DNA of 64,000 nt. It comes from Papiliotrema nemorosa. Its lineage: Eukaryota > Basidiomycota > Tremellomycetes > Tremellales > Rhynchogastremaceae. The notes beneath the pieces were generated by a model. The model did not search any database and was not told the origin of the DNA. It was given only the letters and a program-made list of their open reading frames with translations. Where the stretch lies: positions 496,001 to 560,000 of the forward strand of contig JASKOT010000006.1 in assembly GCA_032158125.1 (NCBI GenBank), read 5' to 3'. Shown in pieces: positions 43,638 to 54,662 of this stretch (within the stretch, counting starts at the first letter, position 1; each line of letters opens with the position of its first letter). The translations under genes and the position numbers were made by a program.

Positions 43638-46600
43638 ATGTCTATGACTGACCCGACGACGAATAATGCCACAACAATGTCGTCGACTGAGCAAGAGGCG
43701 CAAATCCCCGACACGGCAATGCTACCCGTTGATCAGGGGTCTTCCATACCCGTGAGTCCCCTCTGAACCATTTCTTGATCAACTCCCCTTTGCTTCCTGT
43801 CTTCCCATTCGAACCTCTTGATGTCTACCACGAGAGTAGCAACATCGATGGAAGCATTACTAAGATGGAAGCAGGTCGATTCCATTCCAGTCCATTCCAG
43901 CCTCGCTCCTCCAGGAAGACCATACTCTCCCTCTCGAACTCCTACCTCGGCCGAGATTGATGCCGTTATCGCAGCAGCTATCGCCAATGCACCACCTCCG
44001 CCCCCTCAGCAGCCTGAGATTGATCGATCCACGACTCCATTGATGACCAATCTCCTACCGTCTGCTGTCGGAGTCGACGGACGTGTAAATCTCTTTGTGG
44101 GAAATGTGAGTCTTCACTGTTGAACCAGCTCTGATATTGACGACAGCTTCCTTACAGAGTACGATGGCAGGACCTCAAGGACCTGTTCAGGAAAGCAGGG
44201 ACGGTACTGAGGGCGGACGTCAGTCTTGGGCCAGATAACAGGAGCAGAGGTTTCGGAACGGTTTTAATGGGAAGTAGAGAGGATGCAGCTAGGGCGATAG
44301 GTGAGAATTGTCGACAACGGGGCTGACGAGACAGATCGTTTTAATGGCTATACATGGCAGACCAGGACGTTAGAGGTCCGACCGGATCGATTACCCCCAG
44401 AGTATGAAGCTCAACCCCATCCTGTTCCTCATCATGCTCCACCTCGCCCACCCATGTTCAATCACCATGGTCCTCCCCACCACAACCATCCTCCACATCC
44501 CTCGTTCAACCCCGCTCCTTTCCATGGCGGACAAGGCTGGCATCCTTCTCACCATCACTCTCGCCCTATTCCCGTCTCCCAAGGCATGCACCATCACTTT
44601 TCCTTACCTCATCACGGTCCGTCCCCTTCCCATCCGATGAACATGGCCGGTTCTTCACCTATACCTCATTCGATCAGCCCTGGCCCTGGATTTGGGCCAG
44701 GAATGCATCCTATACCTCTAAGCGGACAGAACACCGGCAACTATCAGCCACTGGGCGCCTCGCCATTAGCCGGATCGTTGACGAGCGGTCCCGGATCCGG
44801 CGGAGGGGTGAATCAGACAAGGCGAGACTCGCTATCGCCATTCGCCCATACTCTATCGCCAGATAGTGCTCCTCCGCCGCTGGTGGCCCATCGATCAACC
44901 TCACCTTTGTCAGGGGCGCCAGGACCATCATCTAGACCCACGTCGAGCCATGATCATCCCACTGCATCGTCGACGGACAGCAGTCAAAGACAAGGACCCC
45001 CCGGCAGCCTTGGCACCCTTCCTCCGTCCGTTTTCGCCGGAGTCAGGTCCGTCGGTTCCTCTCAAGACAACGGTGCTGGCTCGGATAGCACGCCGTCTCT
45101 TACCAATTCGAAAGGTCCGACTCCGCCGCTCCAGCCAAAGGCAATGCCCGGAGGAGCTCCTGTCGCTATCGCGATGGAAGGCTTGTCACACCAGGGCGCC
45201 CATATGGGTCCCCCGAGTACATTGCACGATCGAGTGGTCTTCGTCTCGAATGTGAGTCGATCAAAACCTTTCCGTTTTGCAAGCTAAATTGCAGCTGCCG
45301 CTCAGTATGCAATGGCAAGAACTGAAGGACCTCTTAAGGCCGTCTGGCTTGATCATACGAGCAGAGTGCGTTCGCCATGCGCCTCGTAAGAGGAGAGATC
45401 GCTAATTGGCAGTGTCGCGACGGATGGCGAGGGCAGACCTAGGGGGTTCGGCACTGCATTGTTCGCTTCGGAACACGATGCCCGTTCAGCTGTCGAGATC
45501 TTCAACGGGTACGCAAATGCTTTAACATCGAATAATCTGCTGATGGTCCAGACGTGAGATTTCAGGGCACAAGATCCGGGTCAGTTTAGAGAGAGTTATC
45601 ATTGAAGAGACGATCAGCAGGAGGGGCAGCTCCGTCGCATCCGCACTAGGGTACGCGGATAACGCTGGCGCATCAACTTCGCAGGATCCTGCCCCTACTG
45701 TAGACACAACCACCGATGCTGTGGAAGCGACTACACAATCACCGATAGCAGCTCGTCTACCGTGGACTCTCAACACTGATTACGCTCATGCCACTCCGGG
45801 CCGACGCGATCAACATTCACCCGAAGATGCCACGACTCCTCAGCAGACTTACAGGCATCATCCTCCCGGTCCAATTTCCATGCCAGTGTTTGCGCCCCTC
45901 GATAGTCCAGGTCACAATCCCCTGTCTCCACTGATGACAAGAGGTCTACCGCCCATGACGCCCAGCATGCCCGGTTTCCATTTCAACGCATATCCAGAGA
46001 CACCTCCAATACACCCTCATTTCATGGGCCCCTTTTCTCCCGGCATTCCTGTGACGAGTCCAGGTGGATTCCAGTACAATCCATTCTTGAACGCCGCTCC
46101 GGGCGCACCGGTCAATCGGTTTCCTCAAGGGGGCTCTGCAGCTCTAGGCACGCCTACAACCCAGGTGTTTCCGAGCAATCCTATCCATGGATCGCTAGGT
46201 CAACGAAGCCAGCCATCTCTGGGTCAAATCGGCGACTACTTCCCCACGATGCATCAACAACAATATCCCTCAAATTCCAACGATTCTGGTGCTTCGTCAA
46301 GTCACGTGACGCCTACCGCTTCACGACCACCTCCGATCCCTTCGCCCTTGAATGCGAGGGACCGACTGGCTTCCACCTCGGACGCGGACGTCCCGGGCGC
46401 AGCCAACGGAAAGGAGTTGGATGACATCACAAAGACCATTGGCAGTTTGTCTATAAACGCAACTGAGAACTCGAGTGTACCGAGTACGGGTCCACCATCA
46501 CCCACCAGACCTTACGGAGCCAAGGGGAGCTCAGGGGATCTTGGCCGGCCGGTCCCGCCAATCACCGCAGAAGCAAGTCCAAAGGAGACCAATTCGAGCA

Positions 46601-46734
46601 ATGCGCCAATCAGTAGAGCTAGTGTAGATGGATCAAGGCCAAATTTGGGCGTCTGGGACCTGACAGCGGGTAACGAGAGAAGAGCGAGTTTCGGAGATGT
46701 GGTAGCGGGAAGGACGAACGGGTCAAAGCCATAA
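43638..46734 (+). CDS. Two-RRM RNA-binding protein with long low-complexity spacers
   Basis: Start [20 protein letters not shown] 1 is assembled across introns: RVNLFVGN (RNP2) and [19 protein letters not shown] (RNP1). A spacer of ~300 residues, rich in His/Pro/Gly/Ser ([20 protein letters not shown]), follows. RRM 2 repeats the pattern: [55 protein letters not shown]. The C-terminal ~330 residues are Pro/Ser/Asn-rich, with [16 protein letters not shown], and end [16 protein letters not shown] and GRTNGSKP. About 900 residues. The two RRMs resemble each other, both with a [16 protein letters not shown] helix as in yeast Gbp2/Hrb1-type proteins, but no SR/RGG N-terminus is present. An RNA-granule or mRNP role is an inference. 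Confidence 0.8.
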
Positions 46735-46950
46735 TGGATGAAGTAGGCGTCTGGGGAACAGACCTCTGTGTCAGGTGTACCAATAGATCAGTCCTGCTTG
46801 AAGGAAGACGAGAAGATTCTTATACAGTGTTTTTCTCTCTGGGATTTTACGGTAAAGGAGTAATGGATCATTTTGCATTGATCCTTTCTTGCAAAGGCTG
46901 TCACGGGCACTTATGTGCATGTCACTGAAGGGATAGATCCATGAACCAAT

Positions 46951-49820
46951 CTAGAATAGTCCTAATAGATCATCGTCTGCTCCTGCTGCTGGCGCCTGTT
47001 TCGGCTGTTGTGGTTGTGGTCGATGCTGCTGCTGCGTTTGCTGCTGTGGTTGCTGAGCAGTCAACCCATTCATCCCCGTGGATGAAGGCGACATGAGATC
47101 ATCCAATCCTCCAAATCCCCCTGCACCTCCTAATCCACCTATACCCGTCACACCTGTACTTCCAGTCGATTGTAAACTGCCCGATGGTGTCAGGCCAATC
47201 TGAGGTTGTCCGGCAGGTTGAGCGGGAGCTTGCATACTTGCATTCGAGAAGAGATCCATGAGGTCGTCCAGCGGGTTGACGCTCTTTGCCGCCGTGGCAA
47301 TCTGAGATTTTGAGATGACTTGATCGCTGTTGGATAGACTACCTAACCCTCCGAGACCGTCTGATGCAGCTGCAGGCTCGTCTGCGTCAAAGTCGAGCAG
47401 GTTCTCGGCTTGTTGACCAGCCACAACCGTTTGCAGTGCCTTTTCACGTGATATCTCCTCTTCCGGCCTGAAATGTCAGCATATGCCGGGCCAGCTGATA
47501 ATCGTCTGACACATACTCAACATTACGCTTGGCCATTTCCTCTGCACCCAATCGACCTTTGCCGATGAATGTCGCCGCTGGCTTGTGATACACACTTGCC
47601 AAACTCGAAATCTCCGATATGAGCTCGTCCAGTATTGCTGGCGGAACAGTAGTCTGAGGCAAGCTGATTGGTGGTCGGACAGATAACACGACAGACTGAT
47701 CCTTGTGAGCTTGAATCTCATGCACAGTATATTCTAGCTCACCTTGGCCGCAGCTGGATCTGAAGACAACAATCGCCAATAGATATACGCCCTATCCCTC
47801 ACATCTGCACTGTCGCAATCCTTCGTGGCGGCCTGCAGAACCCTTTGTACGACTTCTTGCGACTCATCCGGCTTTTTCAAGAACAGCTTCACAATTGCTG
47901 TGAGCGTTTGCAGTTGAACAGGATAAGACTCCTCTTTGAACGCGTCCAGGAAGGAGCCCAGTAGATCGTCGGCGTTGTTGATCTTTTCGGCGTATTCTCC
48001 AATAATCCAAATGAGCGAGGCTTTTGCCTCTGGCTCGTCTAGCTCCTCGAGATTGGCGCACAATGTGGGAATGATACCCTCGTAGCTGTGAGGGTATTTC
48101 CTAAAGATATCCTGGACACTCAGATATCCTTCCATATCATAGGCAAGGCTAGACTCACCTTGATCACTATCACTGCCTCTTGCACCACATAGCTCACTCG
48201 AGTCTCAATCAAGTCCATCAACACGGCCACGCATCGGTCCGCTGCCGAATCGATCTTGATGGCGACCTGCCCGACAGCTCGAACGGCCTTTCTGACGAAG
48301 TCGACATCGACTTCCGAAGCGTACCTGAGCGTGAGCTTCACTTTTTGGACTACGCAGAACTCACTCTTTCAGTTCACCCAGAAGAGTGTCCACGTTCTTA
48401 TCGTTTGCCAGTCTGACCATAATGTCCAGCTTTTCCACCTTGACATACGGCGGGTCGTTGTATTTGCAGAAGAACACTCTCATCTCGTTTGATAGAGTAT
48501 CGGGGCGTTTCTGCAGCAAGAGATTGATATTCCTCAGTGCCACCCATTGCACTTCCGGCGCCGATGATATCAGTGTCACTGACATATCAGCTTCGTCCTT
48601 TGACCTCATGCTCCCCAAGACTCACCCAAAGGCGGCGCCATCTTCTTTGTGACATTCTTGATTAGATCTTCTCGATGAACGTTCTTGATGTGTATCATGA
48701 TCACCTTGACCGCTCCCAAGACTACGGCCGCATTGTTGTGTTGGAATTGCGGCATGACTCTCTCACAAATGTGTTCACTCTCCGAAACATCCTGTGCCTT
48801 GTACCTCGCCAGTGTCGTAAGGATAGCGATCCTACCCCATTCTGAACACTCGTTGAGAGCTACAAGAAGCTTGGCGAGTGTTGGACCGTCTATGATGAAT
48901 AAGGACGAGTTGGGCCTGGCAGAAGGTGGAGGAGAGGAAGAGCGACCGGGGGATGAAGGAGGGGAAGGGGGCAGTGACAAGGCAGCTTCGTGGATGTCAC
49001 CCAGAGCAGCGACAGCATTGGCCACAACCTGATATCAGTTTTGCAACATCCAAGTGGTGCAGATCCATACCATGGGGTTTCCGTCGCCGATAAGATCCCT
49101 CAAAGTCTCGATGAACCCGTATTCTATACACAACTCTGGTTTCAAGTCGAAGACCTTGGCGACACACAATGCGGCGGTCTTTCGGACATATGGGTTTTCA
49201 TCTTTCAAACATCGGGAGAGGGGAGAGGCAAGGTAGTCGAGAATCTTTTCCGCTCGCAGAACCGACATCGTTCGGATGGCTAGTGCTCGGACCAGTGGAT
49301 TCGGATCTGCCGTGTCCTGGGGGTCAGACATTTCTCAAATTATGAGGGAAGCCCTCGAGAGGGCGTAAGCTGACCTTGACGAAAGTGTTGACCGCGAGAA
49401 TGACGAGTTCGGGTTGAGTCTTCGCATAGTTCATCAAATACAGATACACCAGCTTCTTCTGCTCCAAATCGTCCGTTTGCTGAATTGATCAGCACTTACT
49501 CACGGGCGAGGAGAATCATTCGACCAGTAGCATGACGCTGAGAACACTGAAGGTGAAATTGAACTTGAACATACCATATTCTTGACGACATCCGGAAAGA
49601 GACCACTACAGTCCTTTCCTATCGTATGATTCGCAATGACCCGTTTGATGGCATCTGCTCTCTTGTCCCTGTACTCGCTATTGAGCTGTTGACGAAGCTC
49701 CCAGTTCTCCCCTGTTGTATGTCAGCTTTGCCATTGCGCCTTAGACATGAGATCTGGGAAATCTGGGAGAAGTTGAAGCGGTGATGTTGGCTTACCTTTT
49801 CGGGGTGGGGCCATCGCCAT
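46951..49820 (-). CDS. APL2: AP-1/AP-2-type beta-adaptin large subunit
   Basis: Large chain of a clathrin adaptor at the trans-Golgi/endosome. Start MAMAPPRKG leads to [17 protein letters not shown] and [20 protein letters not shown]. The trunk HEAT repeats follow: [89 protein letters not shown] and [18 protein letters not shown], ending [18 protein letters not shown] hinge follows with [11 protein letters not shown] (clathrin-box-like) and a Gln-rich run, and the protein stops at DDDLLGLF. No appendage (ear) domain follows. A Pro/Ser loop ([18 protein letters not shown]) is inserted in the trunk. ~730 residues, as in yeast Apl2. Nine or ten introns. Confidence 0.92.
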
Positions 49821-50138
49821 TTTGGCCGAGGTCTATCTAGCTAAAGAGGAGATAGAGCTGGGGATCCTCTCAATGAGAGGTAAGAATGTAGCGTGGAGGA
49901 TGATCAAAGGCTAGCCAGACTAGAATGATAGTGAGCGAGTGACCTGGGAGGGGGTGACGCGAAGGTGGAGAAGGCGTCGCAGCGGGAGCAAATACAGATA
50001 CACCCCTTACCGTCGGTATCACAGTGTGTACAATGAGAGGAATGCATGGAGGGTATCACAATGGTCATGGTATGCTGTGAATGCCAATCCGGAATATTCA
50101 TCTGCTTGTGTCCCGCAGACACCTTTCTGACTATGGTC
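49821..50138. other. Intergenic region, no supported gene
   Basis: About 320 bases upstream of beta-adaptin and downstream of the acyltransferase; only motif-free short frames. Confidence 0.4.
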
Positions 50139-51458
50139 CTACTGTTGAGTGGGCCGCCTCAACAAAACGGCATCCTCGTCCATCTCATCCTCTGTGCTGT
50201 CCTCGCTTGCTCGACTGCGTCCGCTCTCACTTGTGCCAGTCGCCAGGGAGGGTGAATCGTTCTGACTATCGGTTTCTGATCTCTCCTGAGCGTTCTTGAC
50301 CGGGTCTGAGGGTAATGTCTGAGATGCGGATGGCGAAGATTCAAGGGACTTGTTCCGTGAGGGGCCGGGAGCCGAGATTTCGCGCAGTGTAGCCAACATG
50401 GCTTCTCTTGTTGACTCCGTAAGAGCAGTCACGTCATCAGCCGTGAGTCCCTGGGTCGGTATTGGCGGCAAGACTATCTGTCAGTAAAAGCACATCTTGG
50501 CCAATGTATCTCCCACCTCGGATCTTCAGGTTGCCCTCCTCCATCCTCGTCTTGGAATCGAATAATCGATGGTAATTCTCACACACGACCGGGACAATGG
50601 GTACCTGAGCCTGAACAGCGAGATGGAAAGCGCCCTTCTTGAACGGCAGAAGTTCTGGTTCCGCGGAAGATGATCGAGTTCCCTCAGGGAAGACCCATAG
50701 GGATACCTTGCTGTCAGCTCGGCGCAAGTGAAAATCCGAAGAACTTGCCCCCTTCTTCTTCATATCGTCTCCTGCCTTTTCCAAAGCGTCTTGAGCGGCT
50801 TTGCGGTTCTTTCGATCAACGAACACGCCTCCAGATAGCGATACTGCAAGTCAGCTAATGCTCCACTCAGGTGAGGCAAGGAGGGCTGACAGTATTGTCC
50901 GAGAAGAGGTGCCCACTTCAGTTCCTTTTTGGCCATGATCGCCGCTCGCCTAGGGAATATACGTCCGAGGAAGAGAATGTCCAGAACGCTACGCATTAGC
51001 GCCCGCACCTTATTCGTCGGGGTTTGAGAAAACGTTGAGCACGTCAAGAAGACAACGAGGTGAGCTCACCTTTGATGATTACCCACGAGGACGGCGCTCT
51101 GCCCCTTGCCCTCTCTAGCGCCTACCAACGCCGACAAATGTTCTTCACCTTCCACTTCTAACCTGATGCCGACGAGCGGTGAGCATACATGGTAGAATGA
51201 CCTAGCAACAAAGTAATTGATGTTGAGTCGCTACACATCAGCTAATGTCGCCTCATGGCCAATCGTACCCACCTGGCCGGCGGCGGTGGCCAAGATGGAA
51301 ACGAGGACACCCCATATGCTCAACGCCCCCAAGGTTGAGAGGTACAGCCCGAGGTGGTAGTATAGCTTGACCCGCTGGTATTTCCGAGACAAGAGGCTGG
51401 CTGTGGATATGGCGATGGTAGAGACTACCGCCAAGGGTTTCAAGATCCAGCCCAGCAT
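50139..51458 (-). CDS. SLC1: 1-acyl-sn-glycerol-3-phosphate acyltransferase
   Basis: Endoplasmic reticulum enzyme making phosphatidic acid from lysophosphatidate. Start chosen at MLGWILKPLAVVSTIAIS, which begins the first membrane segment; upstream sequence is open but has no ATG in frame, and an acceptor-like CTGCAG near 51535 leaves room for another 5' exon. A second hydrophobic segment is YLSTLGALSIWGVLVSIL. Motif I is VGNHQS joined over an intron to VLDILFLG, keeping HX4D. Motif III is WVFPEGTRSS, and VPIVPVVCENYHRLF is motif IV. The tail of ~110 residues after PPIPTQGL is Ser-rich and very acidic (SEDSTEDEMDEDAVLL), ending RRPTQQ. Four or five introns. Confidence 0.88.
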
Positions 51459-52073
51459 GGTCACAATGATTCGAAGAGTGTGTAGTGGAATGAGCGGCAA
51501 TGGGATGGTGCATGACGCTCGAGATGGGATCTGCAGGAACAGGGCACAGATTAGGAATATTTGATCCCGCTAATCAAAAGTTCCTACTCTCATTACAAAA
51601 TCGAGTTGTAATGCCTCCCCATTGGCCGTGTTCCCCGGCTAAAGTCGAGAGGAATTTGCCCGGCTGAAACACAGCAAGCGTCCCTCATCACCACAACATG
51701 TAGTTACACCGAGGTGGATACCTCTGGAGCTTGCTCGGTATCCAAAGGGTGGCCAGAACAGTCGAGATATCACTCACAACGGATAAATCCCACAGTATCA
51801 GGTCTGCCTTTTCGACATGCGCGATGTCCGGGATGCCATGTCACTCCATGATCCGAGCGATCAGAGCAGGCGGGGAAATGGCATGACAAGGGTGTTTCAT
51901 CACAGATCAGCGATGGGTCAGCCCACTCTCTGCACTGCACTTCACTCGTCTTTGTCTTCTACCTTGTCCCACTTTCAAGTGTACCGGACCAAACCCTGCT
52001 CAAGGTCATCTCACTCCCTTACACCTGGCGCACTTTACACTCACTTCCCGGACGCAATCAGACCTGATCAACC
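51459..52073. promoter_or_regulatory. Divergent intergenic region (acyltransferase / kinase)
   Basis: About 615 bases containing both promoters and possibly a 5' exon of the acyltransferase. No named element is seen. Confidence 0.4.
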
Positions 52074-54441
52074 ATGGACTTCGATATCATTCCGGTGACT
52101 TGGCATCCCGCCTGATAACCTACCCAGGCTTCGCTGATGGTCAGTACGAAGACATTGTATGGGGAAAGAGGCTGGGTGCAGGTAGCTTCGGTTCAGTGTT
52201 TAAGGGTGAGTGAGCTGTGTGGAGATGCACATGATGGCCGTTGTATCATACATGATCGGAGAATTGGCTGCTGATGCAGCTACAAGGGTCGTACCTTGGT
52301 ATTGATATCGCAATCAAGGAAGTACTCCCTTCCACAGAATACGACGTAAGTCTATCATGACTATTTCTCCATACAGCCCCTTCGTCAATAGCTCGTCAAG
52401 GTCTCTCGAGGTATGTGCTGACATGCGAGGTGCACAAATACTTCGAAAGGGAATGGCGGATCATGCGAGAATGCAGACACCCAAACATTGTCCTCTTCCT
52501 TGGATTGTCCAAAGCTCCAGGCGACGATGGTAGAGTCTTGTACGTCTTTGTCTTGCAACGTCTCGACCCGGCTGAGGCGCAGTATCATATCGGAATTCGT
52601 ACCTCGAGGAAACCTGCGGCAGTTCATCCTTTCCTCCCACGCATTTCCCTGGCGTCTCCGACTATCTTTCGCGACGGATGTGGCTCGCGCCGTAGCCTAT
52701 CTTCACGCACGGCAAGTCAGTCGTACAATCTCGGTCCCTTAACGAAAAAGCTCATGTGTAGTGTATCCACCGAGATCTCAAGGGCGAGAACCTGCTCATC
52801 ACTTCAAATGAACGGGTCAAAGTGACAGACTTTGGCTTCGCTCGGATTGCTTCGAGAAACGCGGAAGAAATGCGGAGAATGACCTATTGCGGAACCGATG
52901 TGAGTGATGATGCCTTTTCTCCAAGGCCATGACGCTCATCTGTTAGGGCTATATGAGCCCGGAGATTATCAATGGTCATCAATTCGACCTGCCCACCGAT
53001 GTGTTCTCGCTGGGCATCATCTTCATCGAGATTTTGTCTCGCAAACTCGTGGACTCGAAGACTTACACCGTGAGCTACCCAGCCCTCTCATGACTCTCCG
53101 TCCAGCTGACTCCAGCGAACGGCTCCTTCTTTCGTCCCCGATCCTGACGAGGTCCGACGTCGAGCTTCCCCAGGCTGTCCTCCGGGCTTAGTGGAGCTCG
53201 CTCTATCGTGCTGTCTCGAGAACCCCCTCGACAGACCTCTGATGTCAGAGGTGTTGAGGACATTACGAGAGATCGAGCTGGATGTTTTGAACCGGACAGA
53301 TGAGTCTGCAGAGCACGTGGGAAGTATCAAGCTCGTTCCTCATGCTGGTCAACGAGGGATGCCCATCTTTGACCCACCTCAAATTGGACTACAGGAAGAG
53401 ACGTCGGTCGAGGTGAGAGAAGCTGAAGAGGCGGATCACGGGGAGGAGGAAGTCAGAAAAATGGAGCAGGACGCATTGGATACATTGGCCAAGTTGGATG
53501 TAGGGGGAGGTGGCGCTAGTGTACTGGACAGCGAGGCCGGAACGTGGCGGACAGCAAGATGGGATGAAGGTGTTTTTGATCAGCTCGACGACAGCGAGAT
53601 CAAGGGTGAGTCTTCAGGCTCGCAGACATGTGGCTAATGTAAGGTCACCGAAGACTATTGCCCTCGTCCGACACCTCATCGTCCTTTGGTTCCGCTCCAA
53701 ACACCTCGTCGTCCTACTCCACCGATGTTGTCCGCGCGAGACCCGTGCAGGGTGCTTCAGCGTTTAGGACTGCAGAACCCATCGAGGACGATACCGCGGG
53801 CTCTGCAATCACGCTCAAGGGTGCTCCGACGGTCATCAGGCCGGCACCACCACCTCCAGCAGACGATATTTGTCCAGCAGGTGTAAAGCTTCCAACCCGA
53901 CACGAGATTGAAAAGGACCGAGCGGAGAAATCCCGATTGGCTAATATGGATCGAACCAAGGAGAAGAAGGACGAGATCCCACCCGAAAGTCAAATTGGGA
54001 CTATCCCAAGCTTGACAAGTTCGGGAATCATCGGTAAAAGCCCAGAGAAGGGAGATTCAGCGTCTTCGGGCGGCACTCACAGGTTCACCTTGGTCGACAA
54101 GGACGCTGTACCGTTGATCAATGGCAAAAAGGTCTCAGCTTGTGAGTTTTATCCCCTTTTCTGTTGCGGAGGCGGAGCTCATGCCGAGTCGCTTCCAACT
54201 TTGCATTTGCGTTCTTGAGGACTCAGCTCGAACAGCTCGCGCCGACCACTATCAAATGTCCGGTGTGTCACAAGCGTGTGGGACAACGACCCGCATTGCA
54301 ATGCGACGATTGTCACAGTAAGCTAGCGCTTCTGACATGTCAGGCTCTAGCTGACCTGGCGCAGTCCTCGTACACGTCAAATGTTCCCATGCGGCTGCGA
54401 GAGACTGCGTAGAGGGAGACGGAATGGCCCCGGCGAAGTGA
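52074..54441 (+). CDS. TKL-like protein kinase with C-terminal C1-like zinc finger
   Basis: Start MDFDIIP joins over an intron to [20 protein letters not shown] (Gly loop). Next: [14 protein letters not shown] (catalytic Lys), [72 protein letters not shown] and [23 protein letters not shown] and the PNIVLFLG wording are typical of the TKL group. A ~300-residue linker, acidic then Ser/Pro-rich, leads to [18 protein letters not shown] and a zinc finger: [19 protein letters not shown], then [16 protein letters not shown] after the last intron. This fits the C1 pattern Cx2Cx11Cx2Cx4Hx2Cx7C, but the leading His expected ~13 residues before the first Cys is absent. End GDGMAPAK. Kinase residues look intact; pathway unknown. 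Confidence 0.82.
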
Positions 54442-54662
54442 TACCCGACCCCACGATATGGCTCTCACCCTTGGTTCAAAGGCTCTAGCCTCTTATATTG
54501 CATGTATAGTACATCCTCACGTCTACGCTTACATCAATCGTGCTTATACGTGTCCACGTGTTCGCTCCGCCATGTGTCTTTCTTCTCACACTTGTCCTGA
54601 ATGCCCTTTTTCATTTTCACTGATAGTCTGTCCAGTCTGACCTGACGGCATTGTGGACCTCT

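Noticed and set aside
46990..47060. Gln-codon repeat as an expanded microsatellite
   Set aside because: It is an in-frame Gln/Pro-rich hinge of beta-adaptin with interrupted codons, ordinary for such linkers.
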